Source: Cololabis saira | Lineage: Eukaryota > Chordata > Actinopteri > Beloniformes > Belonidae | Direction of reading: 5' to 3' | Assembly (NCBI RefSeq): GCF_033807715.1 | Contig: NC_084592.1 | Span: 28,218,419 to 28,282,418 of the forward strand | Length of the DNA stretch: 64,000 nt | In this document: one piece after another, positions 1-13,670 of the stretch | Layout: each line of letters opens with the position of its first letter | Numbering within the stretch: position 1 is the first letter of the stretch | Notes under the pieces: model-generated | What the model was told of the DNA's origin: nothing | The model's database searches: none | Seen by the model: the letters and a program-made list of their open reading frames with translations, nothing else | Made by a program: the position numbers and the translations under genes

Positions 1-2277
<2,277 letters not shown>

Positions 2278-2529
2278 GATAAATTCCCGTTGATGACGTT
2301 TTTGTGTAACAAACATGGCGGATCTGAGAGCGAGATAGATTTATAGTTACAAAGGTGGAGTTTGAATTGGTATTTTTTTTATCGTCATTTTTATCGTTGC
2401 CAGAAATTATCGTGATACATTTTTTAGTCCATACCGCCCATCCCTAACCCCAAGAGCACAGACCAGGAGCACAGGAAATGACGCCAGACTGTACAAAGTG
2501 AGCCCATTCTTATGTTGCCCATGTCTTTT
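2278..2529. other. Short single-copy stretch, nothing recognised
   Basis: Sequence between the AAAG satellite and the L2-like tail. It has an AT-rich part around 2370-2430 and no convincing ORF, RNA or repeat end. Confidence 0.5.
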
Positions 2530-2835
2530 CAATTCAATTCACTTCAGTTTTATTTATACAGTATCTATTACAATATAAAATGTCTCCAGGAACTTTCCAG
2601 AGATCTAGAACATGACCGACTAGCAATTATTAAATCGACAATGGTGGGACAAAAACCTTAAAACCAAACAGTGGCAAAGAAAAACTCCCCTTTAAGAGGG
2701 AAGAAACCTTGAATAGGACCTGGATCATAAGGGGGGATTCTCCTGCCAGAGGACAGCCAGAGCAGGGATAGGGAGATAGGAAAGAGGGGATGGAAAACAG
2801 AGAGGGGAGAGGCACAGATATATTTTCAGTAGTAG
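2530..2835 (-). repeat. L2-type LINE 3'-end fragment
   Basis: Read on the minus strand, this ends in an A-rich ATAAAATTGAA-like tail next to short ATTCA repeats (2530-2540). It contains the blocks seen in the copy at 16776-17140: a GAGTTTTT/CTTTGCCACTG-like block, AAGGTTTCTTCCCTC, and a CTGGAGACATTTT segment. The two copies are in opposite orientation and clearly homologous by eye. Tails of this kind are known from teleost L2-type LINEs and their derivatives. The family name is inference. The homology between the two copies is seen directly. Confidence 0.7.
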
Positions 2836-4678
2836 TAGTCATTAGCAGGAACAATAACACTAATGTCATAAATAAAGTTGGTTCCAGAGGAGAGGGACCT
2901 GATAATCCAAGGCTCTACCTCCCATTCTACTTTTAGAAACTCTAGACACCACAAGTAAACCTGCTGTCTGAGAATGAAGTGCTTTGCTTTGATAATATGG
3001 AACAATCAGCTCTCTAAGTTATTATCAAGCTTGGTCATCAACAGCTTCTTATGTGAGGAAAGGAATTTGAAAGTCTGTTCGGGATTTTAATCCAGTTGGA
3101 GAGCGATGATCTTTTGGAGTCTGTGCTCTGGGGTCATGCGATGAACATAAGATGAACTGCACTCGTATCTTCTACAGTCTGTATGATGACCCGAGGGAAC
3201 CACAATAGATCAACGCTGCAATAAAATGACAATAGACTACATCAAGACAGAGGGGGGATAAACACTGACAGACTATCAGGTACTAACAGAACAGAGAGGT
3301 CCCACAGAAGAAGTCAAACAAGAACAAATACACAAGACACTTTCAATAATAATAATAGTTATAAGCTATCATTTTAAAGATGAAGATGAACAAATTTGTA
3401 ACATGCACAGAAACAAACAATCACACTCACAGACAAGATTAAAGCTAATGCAGCATGACTTTACTGAACAAATGCAGTTTTATTTTGGTTTTTATTTTGC
3501 TTATCTTTTCCCAATGATAATGATAATGATTGTGATGAGCCCAAAGTATTACTTTATTTTGAACCTACATTACTGACTTTTTCCTCTAAAAAACTGCAAC
3601 TTTATTTTGTTAATATTACATCTTTATTCTTGTAATTTTTTTTTCTGGTAAATCCACGAATGGATTGTGATAGTATTGTCATTTTCTTTCCTTCTAAAAT
3701 CATTTCTTCATTCAAGTAAATGTTATATACTATTATTCTCAATTTTTCCTTTTTGTTCATGGTGGACAACCGACGGCTTTTTCCAATAAATCTTAAATTA
3801 AAAACAACTACTGTGCACCCTCACCTTCCATCATTAATATGGTGGAGGCTGTGTAACAAAAAAGCCTCAACAAACCTTGTTATCTCAGGCTTAACATTAC
3901 AACAATCAAGATTCCGCTGTGTGGTGTAATTATGCTAATTAGATAAATTAGCCAAAGGGTTTCAAATGTTCTTTCTCTCTCCCTCTCTCTCTCCCTCTCT
4001 CTCTCAAATCGCTTGTATTTGGACATCTCCATAATATTCATTAGGATCAGAAAGAGACAAGGATATTTCTCAGACATACTCTGATGAATCCATAAACGCT
4101 GCTGATTCAGTAACAGTGTTATTTTGGGGTTGAGGTATCTTCACAAAAACTCTGGATTGATTATAGCAAACATTTGTGTTCACACAAAAAGCCCCTTTGG
4201 AACATGTCTACAAATGTTCACACCTCGACGTCTCAGGCCAAATAAAACCTGCTCTGGAGCAGGTTAACCATGGCACAAGTGACACTTGTAATGTATCTTG
4301 GTGAGAAACTGAGCTATTTCCTGAAGCTGAAGGGTGAGAATTGAACCCAAAGTTGCTTTGTTAAGCTCCACATCTTGCTTCGTGGTTCAGACCCTTCTCC
4401 TGTTTCCTCAGTGGACGTGTCATACAGTCCCACAGCTGTCAATCCATGTCATTCGCACCAACCGTGCCTCCAAATACTGATGCTATAAGCCTCTTATCTG
4501 TCTCGTCATTAGATTATTTTATGAGTGACTGATCTGTAGGAGTGAAATCAGCTAAAAGACCTATATTGACTCGTGGAAAAAAAGTTTGCAGTTCGTATTT
4601 CAAGAGTGTGATTGGTTCTTTTGGAACCAGGGATGTTTTACAGGCACAACTTGTGTTCATGTGTGGTACTGCATTTTA
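2836..4678. other. Single-copy AT-rich DNA without recognised gene
   Basis: About 1.8 kb with no ORF beyond chance length. The first few hundred bases may be the upstream continuation of the neighbouring L2-like repeat. A short CT-rich run lies at 3971-4005. No RNA gene or transposon end recognised. Confidence 0.5.
3971..4005. repeat. CT-rich microsatellite
   Basis: Imperfect (CT)n with CCCT interruptions, about 35 bp. Confidence 0.9.
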
Positions 4679-7600
4679 AATCAAATCAAATCAAACTTTA
4701 TTTTTAAAGCACCTTTCATACAAAAAAAATGTAACACAAAGTGCTTTTCATAAAACATAAACATAAAATGTATTAGTGCCCCCCCCCCCCCTCCCCCTCC
4801 CCGCACACACACAGATAGACACACGCAGACACATGGTGCAGACATGGCTAGGCACAGAGGATCCAGGTGAGGAAACGGTAACAGGGAGCCGTCCACGCCA
4901 GGAGGTCTCATAGCCCGCAGCTAGAAGGGGGGGGGGGGCCCACAGAGACCATCCCGGCCCGGACGGATAGAGAAGTCCACACCACAGCGGTGAAGCCGTG
5001 GTGCAGAACTCCACCACCATCCAGGCCAGAACCATCCCCAGGACGACCCCCCTGCAGGCCAGAGTCACTCCCAGCATGGAGGCTCCCCATGAGGAAACAC
5101 TGGAGATAAAAGCTACAAGAAAACAGGATAAAATACACTAATAGAGTTTAAAAAGTATAACATAACGTAAAATCCTAAAAGTATGTCTAAAAAGCAAGAC
5201 ATTAAAAACTAAAGGACTAAGACAGTAAAATGTATAAAATAGACCATAAATAACGACTAAAATATTTAGATAAAACATTAAGATAAAACAATGAGAATAA
5301 ATTATGATAATAAAAAAGGATAAACTAACTATAAAACAGAGTAGTAAGATCCAATAAAAATAAGGGTGAGCATAAAAAATGTAAAAGAGTTAAATGAGTC
5401 AGTTAAAAGCCTGATTAAAGAGATGAGTCTTGAGCCTCTTTTTAAAAACATCAACAGTCTCTGCGGCCCTGAGGTTCTCCGGGAGGCTGTTCCACAATCG
5501 GGGACCATAAAAACTGAATGCCGCCTCCCCGTGTGTCCTAGTTCTAACTTTTGGTATGGTTAAAAGGCCAGCACCGGAGGACCTCAGGGTCCGCGAGGGT
5601 CGATAGGGTAAAAGTAGTGCAGACAAATAAGAAGGCCCAAGACCATTAAGACACTTAAAAACTAGTAAAAGAACCTTAAAATCAACCCTGAAGCGCACAG
5701 GGAGCCAATGCAGCGATTTTAAAACAGGTGTAATGTGCTCCCGCCCTCTGGTCCTCGTCAGCACGCGTGCGGCTGAGTTCTGTAGTAATTGTAGATTGTA
5801 CATGTTCTTTTTGGGAAGACCAGAGAGCAGGGCGTTACAATAATCTAAACGACATGAGATAAAAGCATGCATTAGCACCTCCGTACTGGCCTGAGAGAGA
5901 AACGGGCGGACTCTGGCTATGTTCTTAAGATGGTAAAAACCGATCTTTGTTATGTTTTTAATATGTGGAATAAAAGTGAGCTCAGAGTCAAAAATCACGC
6001 CCAGATTTTTAACAGATTTTGAGGGTTTAAAATCCTGTAACTTTGGTAAAAGTTTCTCTCTCTGGCCTTCAGGACCGATGAGTAAAATCTCTGTTTTGCC
6101 CTGGTTGAGCTGTAGGAAGTTTGCTGCCATCCATGACTTGATGTCTAAAATACAGTTAAAAAGGGCATCAATTGGCCCAGTGTCATCAGGAGACACGGCG
6201 ATGTACAGTTGCGTATCGTCAGCGTAACTATGGAAGCTGATGCCGTGTCTCCTGATGACGTCCCCAAGGGGCAGCATGTATAGATTAAAAAGAGTTGGAC
6301 CTAAAATTGACCCTTGGGGAACCCCACACTTTATCTTATAGGTTCCTGAGGAACATGTATCCATACTTACGAAGAAACTACGATCAGTGAGGTAGGACGT
6401 GAACCATTTAAGAACAGTACCAGAGAGGCCGACCAGGTGCTTCAGTCTGTTTAATAAAATGTGATGGTCTACTGTATCGAAGGCGGCGGTTAGATCCAGC
6501 AGAACCAAGACTGTGAGTTTTTGGTTATCTAAATTGCACCTGATGTCATTTAAAATCTTTAAAAGTGCTGTCTCTGTACTGTGGTTCATCCTAAAACCGG
6601 ACTGATGAGCCTCTAAAATGTGTGTTGAGTTTAAAAATTCATTCACTTGATTAAAAACAAGTTTTTCTAAAATTTTACTTAAAAACGGTAAGTTGGATAC
6701 AGGCCGGTAGTTATTTAAAACATTGGGGTCCAACCCACTCTTCTTCAGAAGGGGCTTCACCACCGCCGTTTTAAAGGCGGTGGGGAAGACACCCGTCTGA
6801 AGAGAGCAGTTGACCAAATATAAAAGCTGTTCCTCAAAGAATCCATAGAGTGTTTTAAAAAACGGTGTGGGAATGGGGTCTAAAAGGCAGGTTGTGGGCT
6901 TTACCTTGGAGAAAACTCTACAAAGTGTCCCCGCATCAACCAAGGCAAAACTCTCCAGTGTTTCCTCAGGTAAAAGCACTGATCCAGGTGTGTTAAGAGT
7001 TAAAATCTGTTGAGATAAAAGACTGGATCTAATGTCATCAATTTTACCCCTGAAGTGGTCTGCAAAATCCTCACAGTAATGGTCTGTTGCTGTTTTATGG
7101 GATCTGTCAGGGTTTCCATTTGTTAAAAAATCTATTGTGGAGAATAAGAATTTGGAATTGTTTTTGTTATTTAAAATTAAGTTTTTGAAATGTGAAGTTC
7201 TTGCTTTTTTAATAGTATTATTGTAGTTTTTAAGGAGTTGGCATAAAATTTCATAGTGTATGGTTAATTTTGATTTCCTCCATCTCCTTTCAGCACTCCT
7301 GCAGTTTCTTTTTAGTTTCTTTATTTCCTCAGTTCTCCATGGGGGTGTAGGTTTTCTGCTAATTCTTTTGGTTAAAATCGGAGCCACTGAGTCCAGCGTT
7401 GTTTTGAGTATTTTGTTAAAATTGTCAACGATAAAATCACAGGGTGCTGGTAAAATCTCTGCAGGAGTGTTCTGTAAAATCTGGATAAAATTTGCAGCCA
7501 CTTCAGGAGTTAGGTTACGCTTCCTCACCGTTCTCACCGGGGCCTCCCGCTGGTTAAAACTGGTGATGTTAAAAAACACGCAGAAATGGTCAGACACAGC

Positions 7601-8440
7601 CAGGTCCACAACAGAGCACGCACCCAGGGACAGGCCGTAGGTTATGACCAGGTCCAGGGTGCGCCCTCTGCTGTGGGTCGGCTGTGTGACATGTTGCTTA
7701 AAATCTAGACAGTTTAAAAGGTTTAAAAATTCTCTAGATACTGGGTCTGAGATGTTGTCTAAGTGCAGATTAAAATCACCAGTTATTAAGATCCTGTTGT
7801 AGGAGGTGTGAATAATTGATAAAAGTTCAGAGAATTGGCTGATAAAACAGGTGGAATACTGGGGGGGTCTGTAGACTGTTATGCAAAGAATTGGGGGGTT
7901 GCTAAAAACAAAAGCATGATATTCAAACGATGAGTAGCTGTTAAAAGGAACTGCATTGGATGACATAGTGATTTTTGTTATTGATGCAGTTCCGCCCCCT
8001 CTCCTGTCCCCCCTGGTAGAAAATAGAAAGTTAAAATCTGGTGGGGAGGCCTCAGTGAGAACAACAGGTGCATCTGTGCCAAGCCATGTCTCTGTAAGGA
8101 GAATACAGTCCAATTTCCTGTCTAAAATCAAGTCATTTATAATAAAAGATTTGTTTAAAAGAGAGCGCACGTTCAGCACAGCCATCTTGATGTCTGTGCC
8201 GAACGCGCGCTCATCATGACGTTTTAATGGAACATTAAAAACATAGCTGGATCTAAAAACATTGCTGTGCTTTGTTTTTCTGTGTGAAATTATGGTTTTG
8301 ATAATGTGGGTGTCCAGAGATTCTGGTGACAGGGGTGGTGGTGGTGCTGTACAGGTGTGTGTGGTGTTGGTGTATGTGGTGGGTGGGGGTGAGTGAGATG
8401 TGCTCCTATGTGTCTGTGTGTTAGCGGTGAGTCATGAGGT
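4679..8440 (-). mobile_element. L2-type non-LTR retrotransposon, 5'-truncated
   Basis: The element runs right to left. Its 3' end at 4679-4695 is a short TTTGA-type repeat tail (TCAAATCAAATCAAAC on the plus strand), preceded by a stem-like AAAGTGCTTT/AAAGCACC segment as in L2/CR1-group LINEs. A 3' UTR of about 700 bp (4690-5398) includes poly-C/poly-G runs near 4778 and 4927. One long ORF (5399-8185) encodes endonuclease and reverse transcriptase. The reading frame stays open upstream of the first Met to a stop near 8436, adding about 80 Thr/Pro/Ser-rich codons. No ORF1 is seen, so the copy is probably 5'-truncated near 8440-8460. I found no target duplication, which is common in this clade. 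Confidence 0.9.
5399..8185 (-). CDS. LINE ORF2: APE endonuclease and reverse transcriptase
   Basis: A 928-codon ORF without frameshift or internal stop. The N-terminal part is an APE-type endonuclease: Asn5 in the NVRSL motif, Glu32 in TETWL, GDFN at residues 136-139 and SDH at 198-200. The reverse transcriptase follows. Motif A spans Asp564 to Asp570 in DLTAAFDTVDH, then comes GVPQGSILGP, and the catalytic YADD is at 654-657. The C-terminal part (LDYCNALLSGLP, LHWLPV, RLWNSLPENLR) is the usual tail of L2-type proteins. Such proteins nick target DNA and copy the element RNA in the nucleus. All catalytic residues I can check are present. The frame is open upstream of this Met, so the true start may be further 5'. 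The intact state suggests recent insertion. Activity is not shown. Confidence 0.92.
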   Translation of the reverse strand: MAVLNVRSLLNKSFIINDLILDRKLDCILLTETWLGTDAPVVLTEASPPDFNFLFSTRGDRRGGGTASITKITMSSNAVPFNSYSSFEYHAFVFSNPPILCITVYRPPQYSTCFISQFSELLSIIHTSYNRILITGDFNLHLDNISDPVSREFLNLLNCLDFKQHVTQPTHSRGRTLDLVITYGLSLGACSVVDLAVSDHFCVFFNITSFNQREAPVRTVRKRNLTPEVAANFIQILQNTPAEILPAPCDFIVDNFNKILKTTLDSVAPILTKRISRKPTPPWRTEEIKKLKRNCRSAERRWRKSKLTIHYEILCQLLKNYNNTIKKARTSHFKNLILNNKNNSKFLFSTIDFLTNGNPDRSHKTATDHYCEDFADHFRGKIDDIRSSLLSQQILTLNTPGSVLLPEETLESFALVDAGTLCRVFSKVKPTTCLLDPIPTPFFKTLYGFFEEQLLYLVNCSLQTGVFPTAFKTAVVKPLLKKSGLDPNVLNNYRPVSNLPFLSKILEKLVFNQVNEFLNSTHILEAHQSGFRMNHSTETALLKILNDIRCNLDNQKLTVLVLLDLTAAFDTVDHHILLNRLKHLVGLSGTVLKWFTSYLTDRSFFVSMDTCSSGTYKIKCGVPQGSILGPTLFNLYMLPLGDVIRRHGISFHSYADDTQLYIAVSPDDTGPIDALFNCILDIKSWMAANFLQLNQGKTEILLIGPEGQREKLLPKLQDFKPSKSVKNLGVIFDSELTFIPHIKNITKIGFYHLKNIARVRPFLSQASTEVLMHAFISCRLDYCNALLSGLPKKNMYNLQLLQNSAARVLTRTRGREHITPVLKSLHWLPVRFRVDFKVLLLVFKCLNGLGPSYLSALLLPYRPSRTLRSSGAGLLTIPKVRTRTHGEAAFSFYGPRLWNSLPENLRAAETVDVFKKRLKTHLFNQAFN

Positions 8441-11400
8441 GGTGGTGCAGGACTGTGGAAGTTTTAAGTCACTTCCACATTGGCTTTCTTTTAGATTCTT
8501 CCCGACATTGTTATTTGACGTTTTATAAATGAAAGAAGAAAACAACCAAGGTAATACATTATGACATAGACTATCCTGGATAATCTTGTTATCTCATTCT
8601 ACCATTCTGACTTGGCATGCTTGTGTTGTTTTTATTTAATTCTGAAGATGTGCTCAAGTCTGTGTTTTAAATAAAAAACCAGGGGAGGCCATAACTCTAA
8701 TCAGCTCTGTTTACTCAACGGGGCATCTAATTTGCGCTGATATGCCTCAGCAAACTTCCAGCTTGATGATTGAATGATATTCAAGAAAAAAAAGGCTCTG
8801 CTCAGCTTTTTTTTATTTAAATTTTTTTGGATTAAGAAATAACATAAAAAGGAATATGAAAGGATCTGGTTGGATAATGAGTTCAGTCTTTTCATGAAAA
8901 CATATTATTTTATGATCTGACATTTATTTTGTGGTGTCTTTTCCCAGGGTAATGGGTGTTTTTTTTTTCTTCTCATGATTGGTCTGGATTTTCATGATAA
9001 TGTGTTTTTCTCTCCCTGAAAACAGCTAATGATATTACCGCTCAGCCATTGTCTTTTGCCTGCAACTATTCATTGTTCAATGAAACCCTTGAGAAATGCA
9101 AATATCCCCCAAACCTTCTACTATATCCACAAAGGAATTCAAACTGAGTTTATTTGCATGTGTTTGAAGTCACCGCTGCAGGTGTTTTTGATGGAGAAAA
9201 ATCTCCGTTGCTGATTTGCAGAGCAACTGTACAGCCAACATCATCCACTTTCTCCCAATTTACTGTTCTTTTTTTCAGCTGCCCTTTTTTTCTTTCGCAG
9301 AGCTCGCAACATAAAAATATGCTTTTTCAAAAGAACTTCATGCATTAGAAGTGCTGCCTCTGCATCATGTGAAGCTTGCTGGTTTCAACCGCAAGCTGAA
9401 CTATTCCAGCTAGCTTTGCAACATATTAGTCAGCAACATAACTCTTTTCAGGGGTGTGCTTGAAATTCACACCATGTCTGGTCTGCATATTAATTCTTAT
9501 ATAACTTATACAAGCATTTATTTTTCCTTTTTCTTCAAGTATATATTTATCTCCCTTTCATAGTTATTTCCAGTTCCATTACCAGTCTATACTAAAAGTC
9601 TTTCTAAGAGCATTCATCATCAACAACCCAGTCCTATCCATTTCCATCTGATGAGATGAGGTCACATGTCAAGAGGACAGCTTAAGACAGATCCACTTAT
9701 TCATCATTGTTACAGCTCATCAGCAAGACCATTTCAAGAGATCACCATTGGAATGATTAATGGGAAAATACACACAAGCACAAGATATTCACAGCTTCTT
9801 TTTCTTAAAAAAGAAATAAGACAGAGATGTCACTTTTCTCAAGTGTAAACTGACATTCAGGCAAAGTTGGGCCTTTTGTAAAAGTGAGGGACAACATGAA
9901 TACAGCCCATGAGGGAAGGAGATGGGAGGGGGAGGGGAAATGCCCCTTTTTACAATGGTCTACCGATACAACTTCAGTCTGAAGTCCTGACCATTTCTAA
10001 ACAGAGGAACAGAGGAGAGTCAAAAATGAACTTAGCAGCTAATAAACAAATTCAAGGCAACTACAAGAAACTACAAAGTAAAGAAAGCACAAAGACAAGG
10101 AAACTTGCGCCTTTAAAGTTTCTTTTTTCCATAGACTTTAAGCTGAAAAAAAAGATCATGTAATATTTACTTTGGCCTCATACGGCGAGCTGACAAATTG
10201 ATCTCAAAGCCATCATATGTCAATCAAAATTTACTGTGGCTGCCAGCTCTTCCAGTTGACCCATGTGAGGAAAAAAAACATTGCTTAATAAATTCAGCTG
10301 ATGTGATACAAAAAAATGTTCCCCCCTCAGAGTTGCCATGGATGTGAAATCAAGCAATAAAAACAAGGTGTTTTTTATGTTTATTTTTAACCAGTATATG
10401 TCCCTGCACAAACACAGGGGATGTTCAATTGGACATTATTGCGTGTTAGAATTTCACAGATCAACATACGTTTTTTGGGCCAAAGTTACCCCCTCAAGGC
10501 TTTCTGGCTATGTTTTTGACAAATTATAGTACAAGAATTGTACACCAGTTGTTGAAAGCGAGGATAACTGTCGGCTCCATTATTATTGCAATTTAAAAAA
10601 TATATTTTTACTCTAAACAGAACATTAAAAAATTATTTATGCAAGTTAACTATGAAATGCCTGGGGCCTGCTCTCTCTGATCCTTTATAGAACTCATTTC
10701 CATGTTTTCATGGTCAAATCAAAACTGAACGGCATTCATTTGTCCATTATGAATCCATAGAAGGTTTTAAATATTGAGGTCACTAATGGGCAAATATAAT
10801 CACAGATTAATGAACATTTCTTGACTGAGCTGCACTGTCCCTTGTGAATATATATATATGTATCAAATCATCAGGTCACATGGCTTTATTCCTTTTATTA
10901 GCTTCTTTATCAGCTCTAAACTGCCCCTCGTCCAGAGTTTTATAGATTGTGTCAAGGGTCTCAAACAGGAATAGATTTTACGAATGAAAGTTTAAGAGAC
11001 AAAAACTGAACTTTCTTTGGGTCAAACTCTCTTAATGTTGAAGTCAATTAAAAAAGGATAACGTCTTCTGATTGTTTGTCTGACATGTTTAGCGTAATGT
11101 CACTGTTTTTGGCTAATTTCAAGATAAATATATGTGTTATCACTGTTCAGTTCCGCCTCACTCTTTCTTCCCTCCTGAAGTTTCAAAGATCCAGACAGCA
11201 GGATGAGTCAAAGATATAAAAGTGAACTCTAGTCAGTCTATGCATTTCTAATGTGAGTTTCCTGAATATAAATGGTTATTGCAGCACAACTGGAAGATCA
11301 CTGTGGAATTTACATCACGCTGTCTTCCATACACACTTCCTGCAGGTGTCGGTTAGGCTTCATCCTGCACTTTAAATTTGCTGATCAGAGTTATCAAAAT

Positions 11401-13054
11401 GAGAGTTGGTGATATTACTCTCTTCACAGACAATGAGACGAGTGCAGAGTTCGATGCCAAGCCCAGTGGCTAGATCTTAATAGCTTTGCTGGGCAAAGAA
11501 AATGGCCATTCATGAATCATTGGAGAATGGAGAGTTACAACACAGTGGCAGCTCTATAATAGAGTACTTAGGAGAAGACGGAAGGAAGAGACCGGATCGC
11601 CGTGTACCACAGTCGGGATAAACAGCATCATAAAACTATGTTTGGCCTGCAGACTTTTTAAAAATTGTGCCACACCAGTTTAACTCCATGAACTTGTTGG
11701 TGATGCAATGCTGCCATGAGTCTAAGTCATCATCATCATAGTCAGCTGGTTTCACTTCTGTTTTTCTTTATTGGTGTTACTGGAAGTAACCGCCAAGAGC
11801 GAGCAAAATACATGCAGACGTGTTTAAAAAAATATATATTATAAAATTAGACAAAAAACATTCACACACAGTCATTTCTGTTGTTCCCTGTCTGAAGAAA
11901 CCGTTTCTTGTGGGTTGCGCTATGTGTGACATGTTTTGTGTTATCAGTGGAGTGTATATTTCTTGTAACGTGACAATGCCATGAGCAAGGCTTGAATAGC
12001 TGGAACCCAGGAATGCCATCCAGACGTCTGAGAAAAACACTTTCCTCCTTCAATGCTGAGGGTGAAAAATCCTCATTACAGTACAATTCCCCACTGGAGG
12101 GCTCTGTCATTATTAATGGAACACATGTCATGTTTGTGCATTTGCTGAAACGCCAGTTGCCACTTCTCAGCTTTGTGTTGTGGCAGCCAAAAATAACAGT
12201 AACCTTTTTTCTTTGTCAAAATGTGTCGTCCATTAGTCTGTTGCAGTTCCCTTTTTTATCTCCTCAAGATGTATTTTGCATCAGGGAACATGTTTGTCAG
12301 CGTCTGATGAATATTTAAAAGTGTGATTCCACTACATATTTCCCATCTGGGATCATTTCAAGATTTCCAGAACAGCCTGCTGTCTTGGAGTGGTGCGCTT
12401 GGGCTGAGAAGGCTGTCTCCTCTTTTTTAGTGAAGGAGTTTGATTCTTAAAAGATTTCTGAGCTCATGATCACATGACAAGCTATCTTCTCAGGCTCAAA
12501 GCCATCCATTTGGACCAATCAGTGTCCTGAACTGCTCTCTCCCTCTCTGTCTTTGTGCATCTTTGTGCAGTTAGACTGCCAAAGCCCAGGGTGGCAGCAA
12601 GGTTTCCAGTGTTTTTATAGCGTCGTTTGGATCAAAATTAACCACTATCTAAATAAAAAAAGAAGAATTTTAGAGGATGAAAATAATTACAAAATTAGAC
12701 AAAAAATATCTAATCACAACTGTTTTGTTTGTGTTGTGGGATGAGCTAAGAAGAGATCCAAGCAGTTTTTCTGGTGATCCGTGGTGTTAACAGCTGTCAT
12801 CACTTTAGCTTCTTAGCAGTCAGCATTTTGGGTGAGTTTAATATCTGAAGTGTGAATTAAAAGCTAAGAGTGCATAATCCCTTGAGTTTTGCTTTTTTAA
12901 CGGACCGCCCAGCTTTGAGTTGCTCTCAATCAGTCCAGGAGAGAAGGCTGCTAAGTAGGTTCCCCTAACCCCCTAACCCTGGTTTGATCTTCGACGGCAC
13001 TCATTTTGTATGTTGTTTCCGTAGCGACAGCTGAAATGAGAACATGTTCTAAGC
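8441..13054. other. Single-copy AT-rich tract, no gene recognised
   Basis: About 4.6 kb with only chance-length ORFs, poly-T/A runs and a short TA run near 10850. Part of it (9015-9260) has the even, motif-dense look of conserved non-coding DNA, with TTTGCATGTG and CTGATTTGCAGAGC segments. That is only an impression. I see no exon pair, tRNA or transposon end. Confidence 0.45.
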
Positions 13055-13670
13055 CAGGGGTCCGCAACCCGCGGCTCTAGAGCCGCATGCGGCTCTTTAG
13101 CGCCACCCTAGTGGCTCCTGGAGCTTTTTCAAAAATGTTTTACCTTTTTTTCCCCTTTTTCTTCTTTTTTTTCTTCCTTTTTTTCTCTTTTTTTCTCTTT
13201 CTTTTTTTTCTCTTTTTTTTCCTCTTTTTCTTTCTTTTCTTGTTTTTTTTCCCTTTTTTCTTCTTTTTTTCTTCCTTTTTTCTCTTTCTTTGTCTTTATT
13301 TTCTCTCTTTTTCTCTTTTTTCTCTTTTTTTCCTTTTTTTCTTTCTTTTCTTTTCTTTTTTTCTTTTTCTTCTTTCTTTCCTTTTTTTCCTCTTTTTTTC
13401 TTCATTTTTTCCTTTCCTTTTTAATCTCGACATTTCTGCTTTTTTCTCGACATTTCGATTTTTTTCTCAACATTTGAACTTTTTTCTCGAGATTGTACTT
13501 CAACATTAATCTCCACATTTTGACTTTTTTTTCGACATTTCTCCTTTCACCATTTGTCTTCATTCTAAGGTTTATACAAGACCTTTCATTTTTTGCAGCT
13601 CCAGACATATTCGTTTTTTGTGTTTTTGGTCCAATATGGCTCTTTCAACATTTTGGGTTGCCGACCCCTG
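13055..13670. mobile_element. Non-autonomous hAT-type element with polypyrimidine core
   Basis: Terminal inverted repeats CAGGGGTCCGCAACCC (left) and CAGGGGTCGGCAACCC (right, read inward) differ at one base. They are flanked by an exact 8-bp direct repeat, TTCTAAGC, at 13047-13054 and 13671-13678. Eight-base duplications and CAGGG-type ends are characteristic of the hAT superfamily. The 616-bp body has no transposase. The left end holds nested palindromes (GCGGCTCTAGAGCCGC). The centre (about 13140-13425) is nearly pure T/C, followed by repeats of CTCGACATTT. It must have been moved by a transposase encoded elsewhere. Confidence 0.93.
13140..13425. repeat. Polypyrimidine tract inside the hAT-type element
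   Basis: Nearly pure T with scattered C on the plus strand. Lys/Arg/Glu-rich frames on the minus strand here are by-products of composition. Confidence 0.9.

Noticed and set aside
5366..8219. Plus-strand ORFs of 60-126 codons across the LINE
   Set aside because: They lie antisense to the 928-codon LINE ORF and show no independent domain.
13087..13509. 140-codon Phe-rich ORF
   Set aside because: Product of the polypyrimidine core of the hAT-type element.
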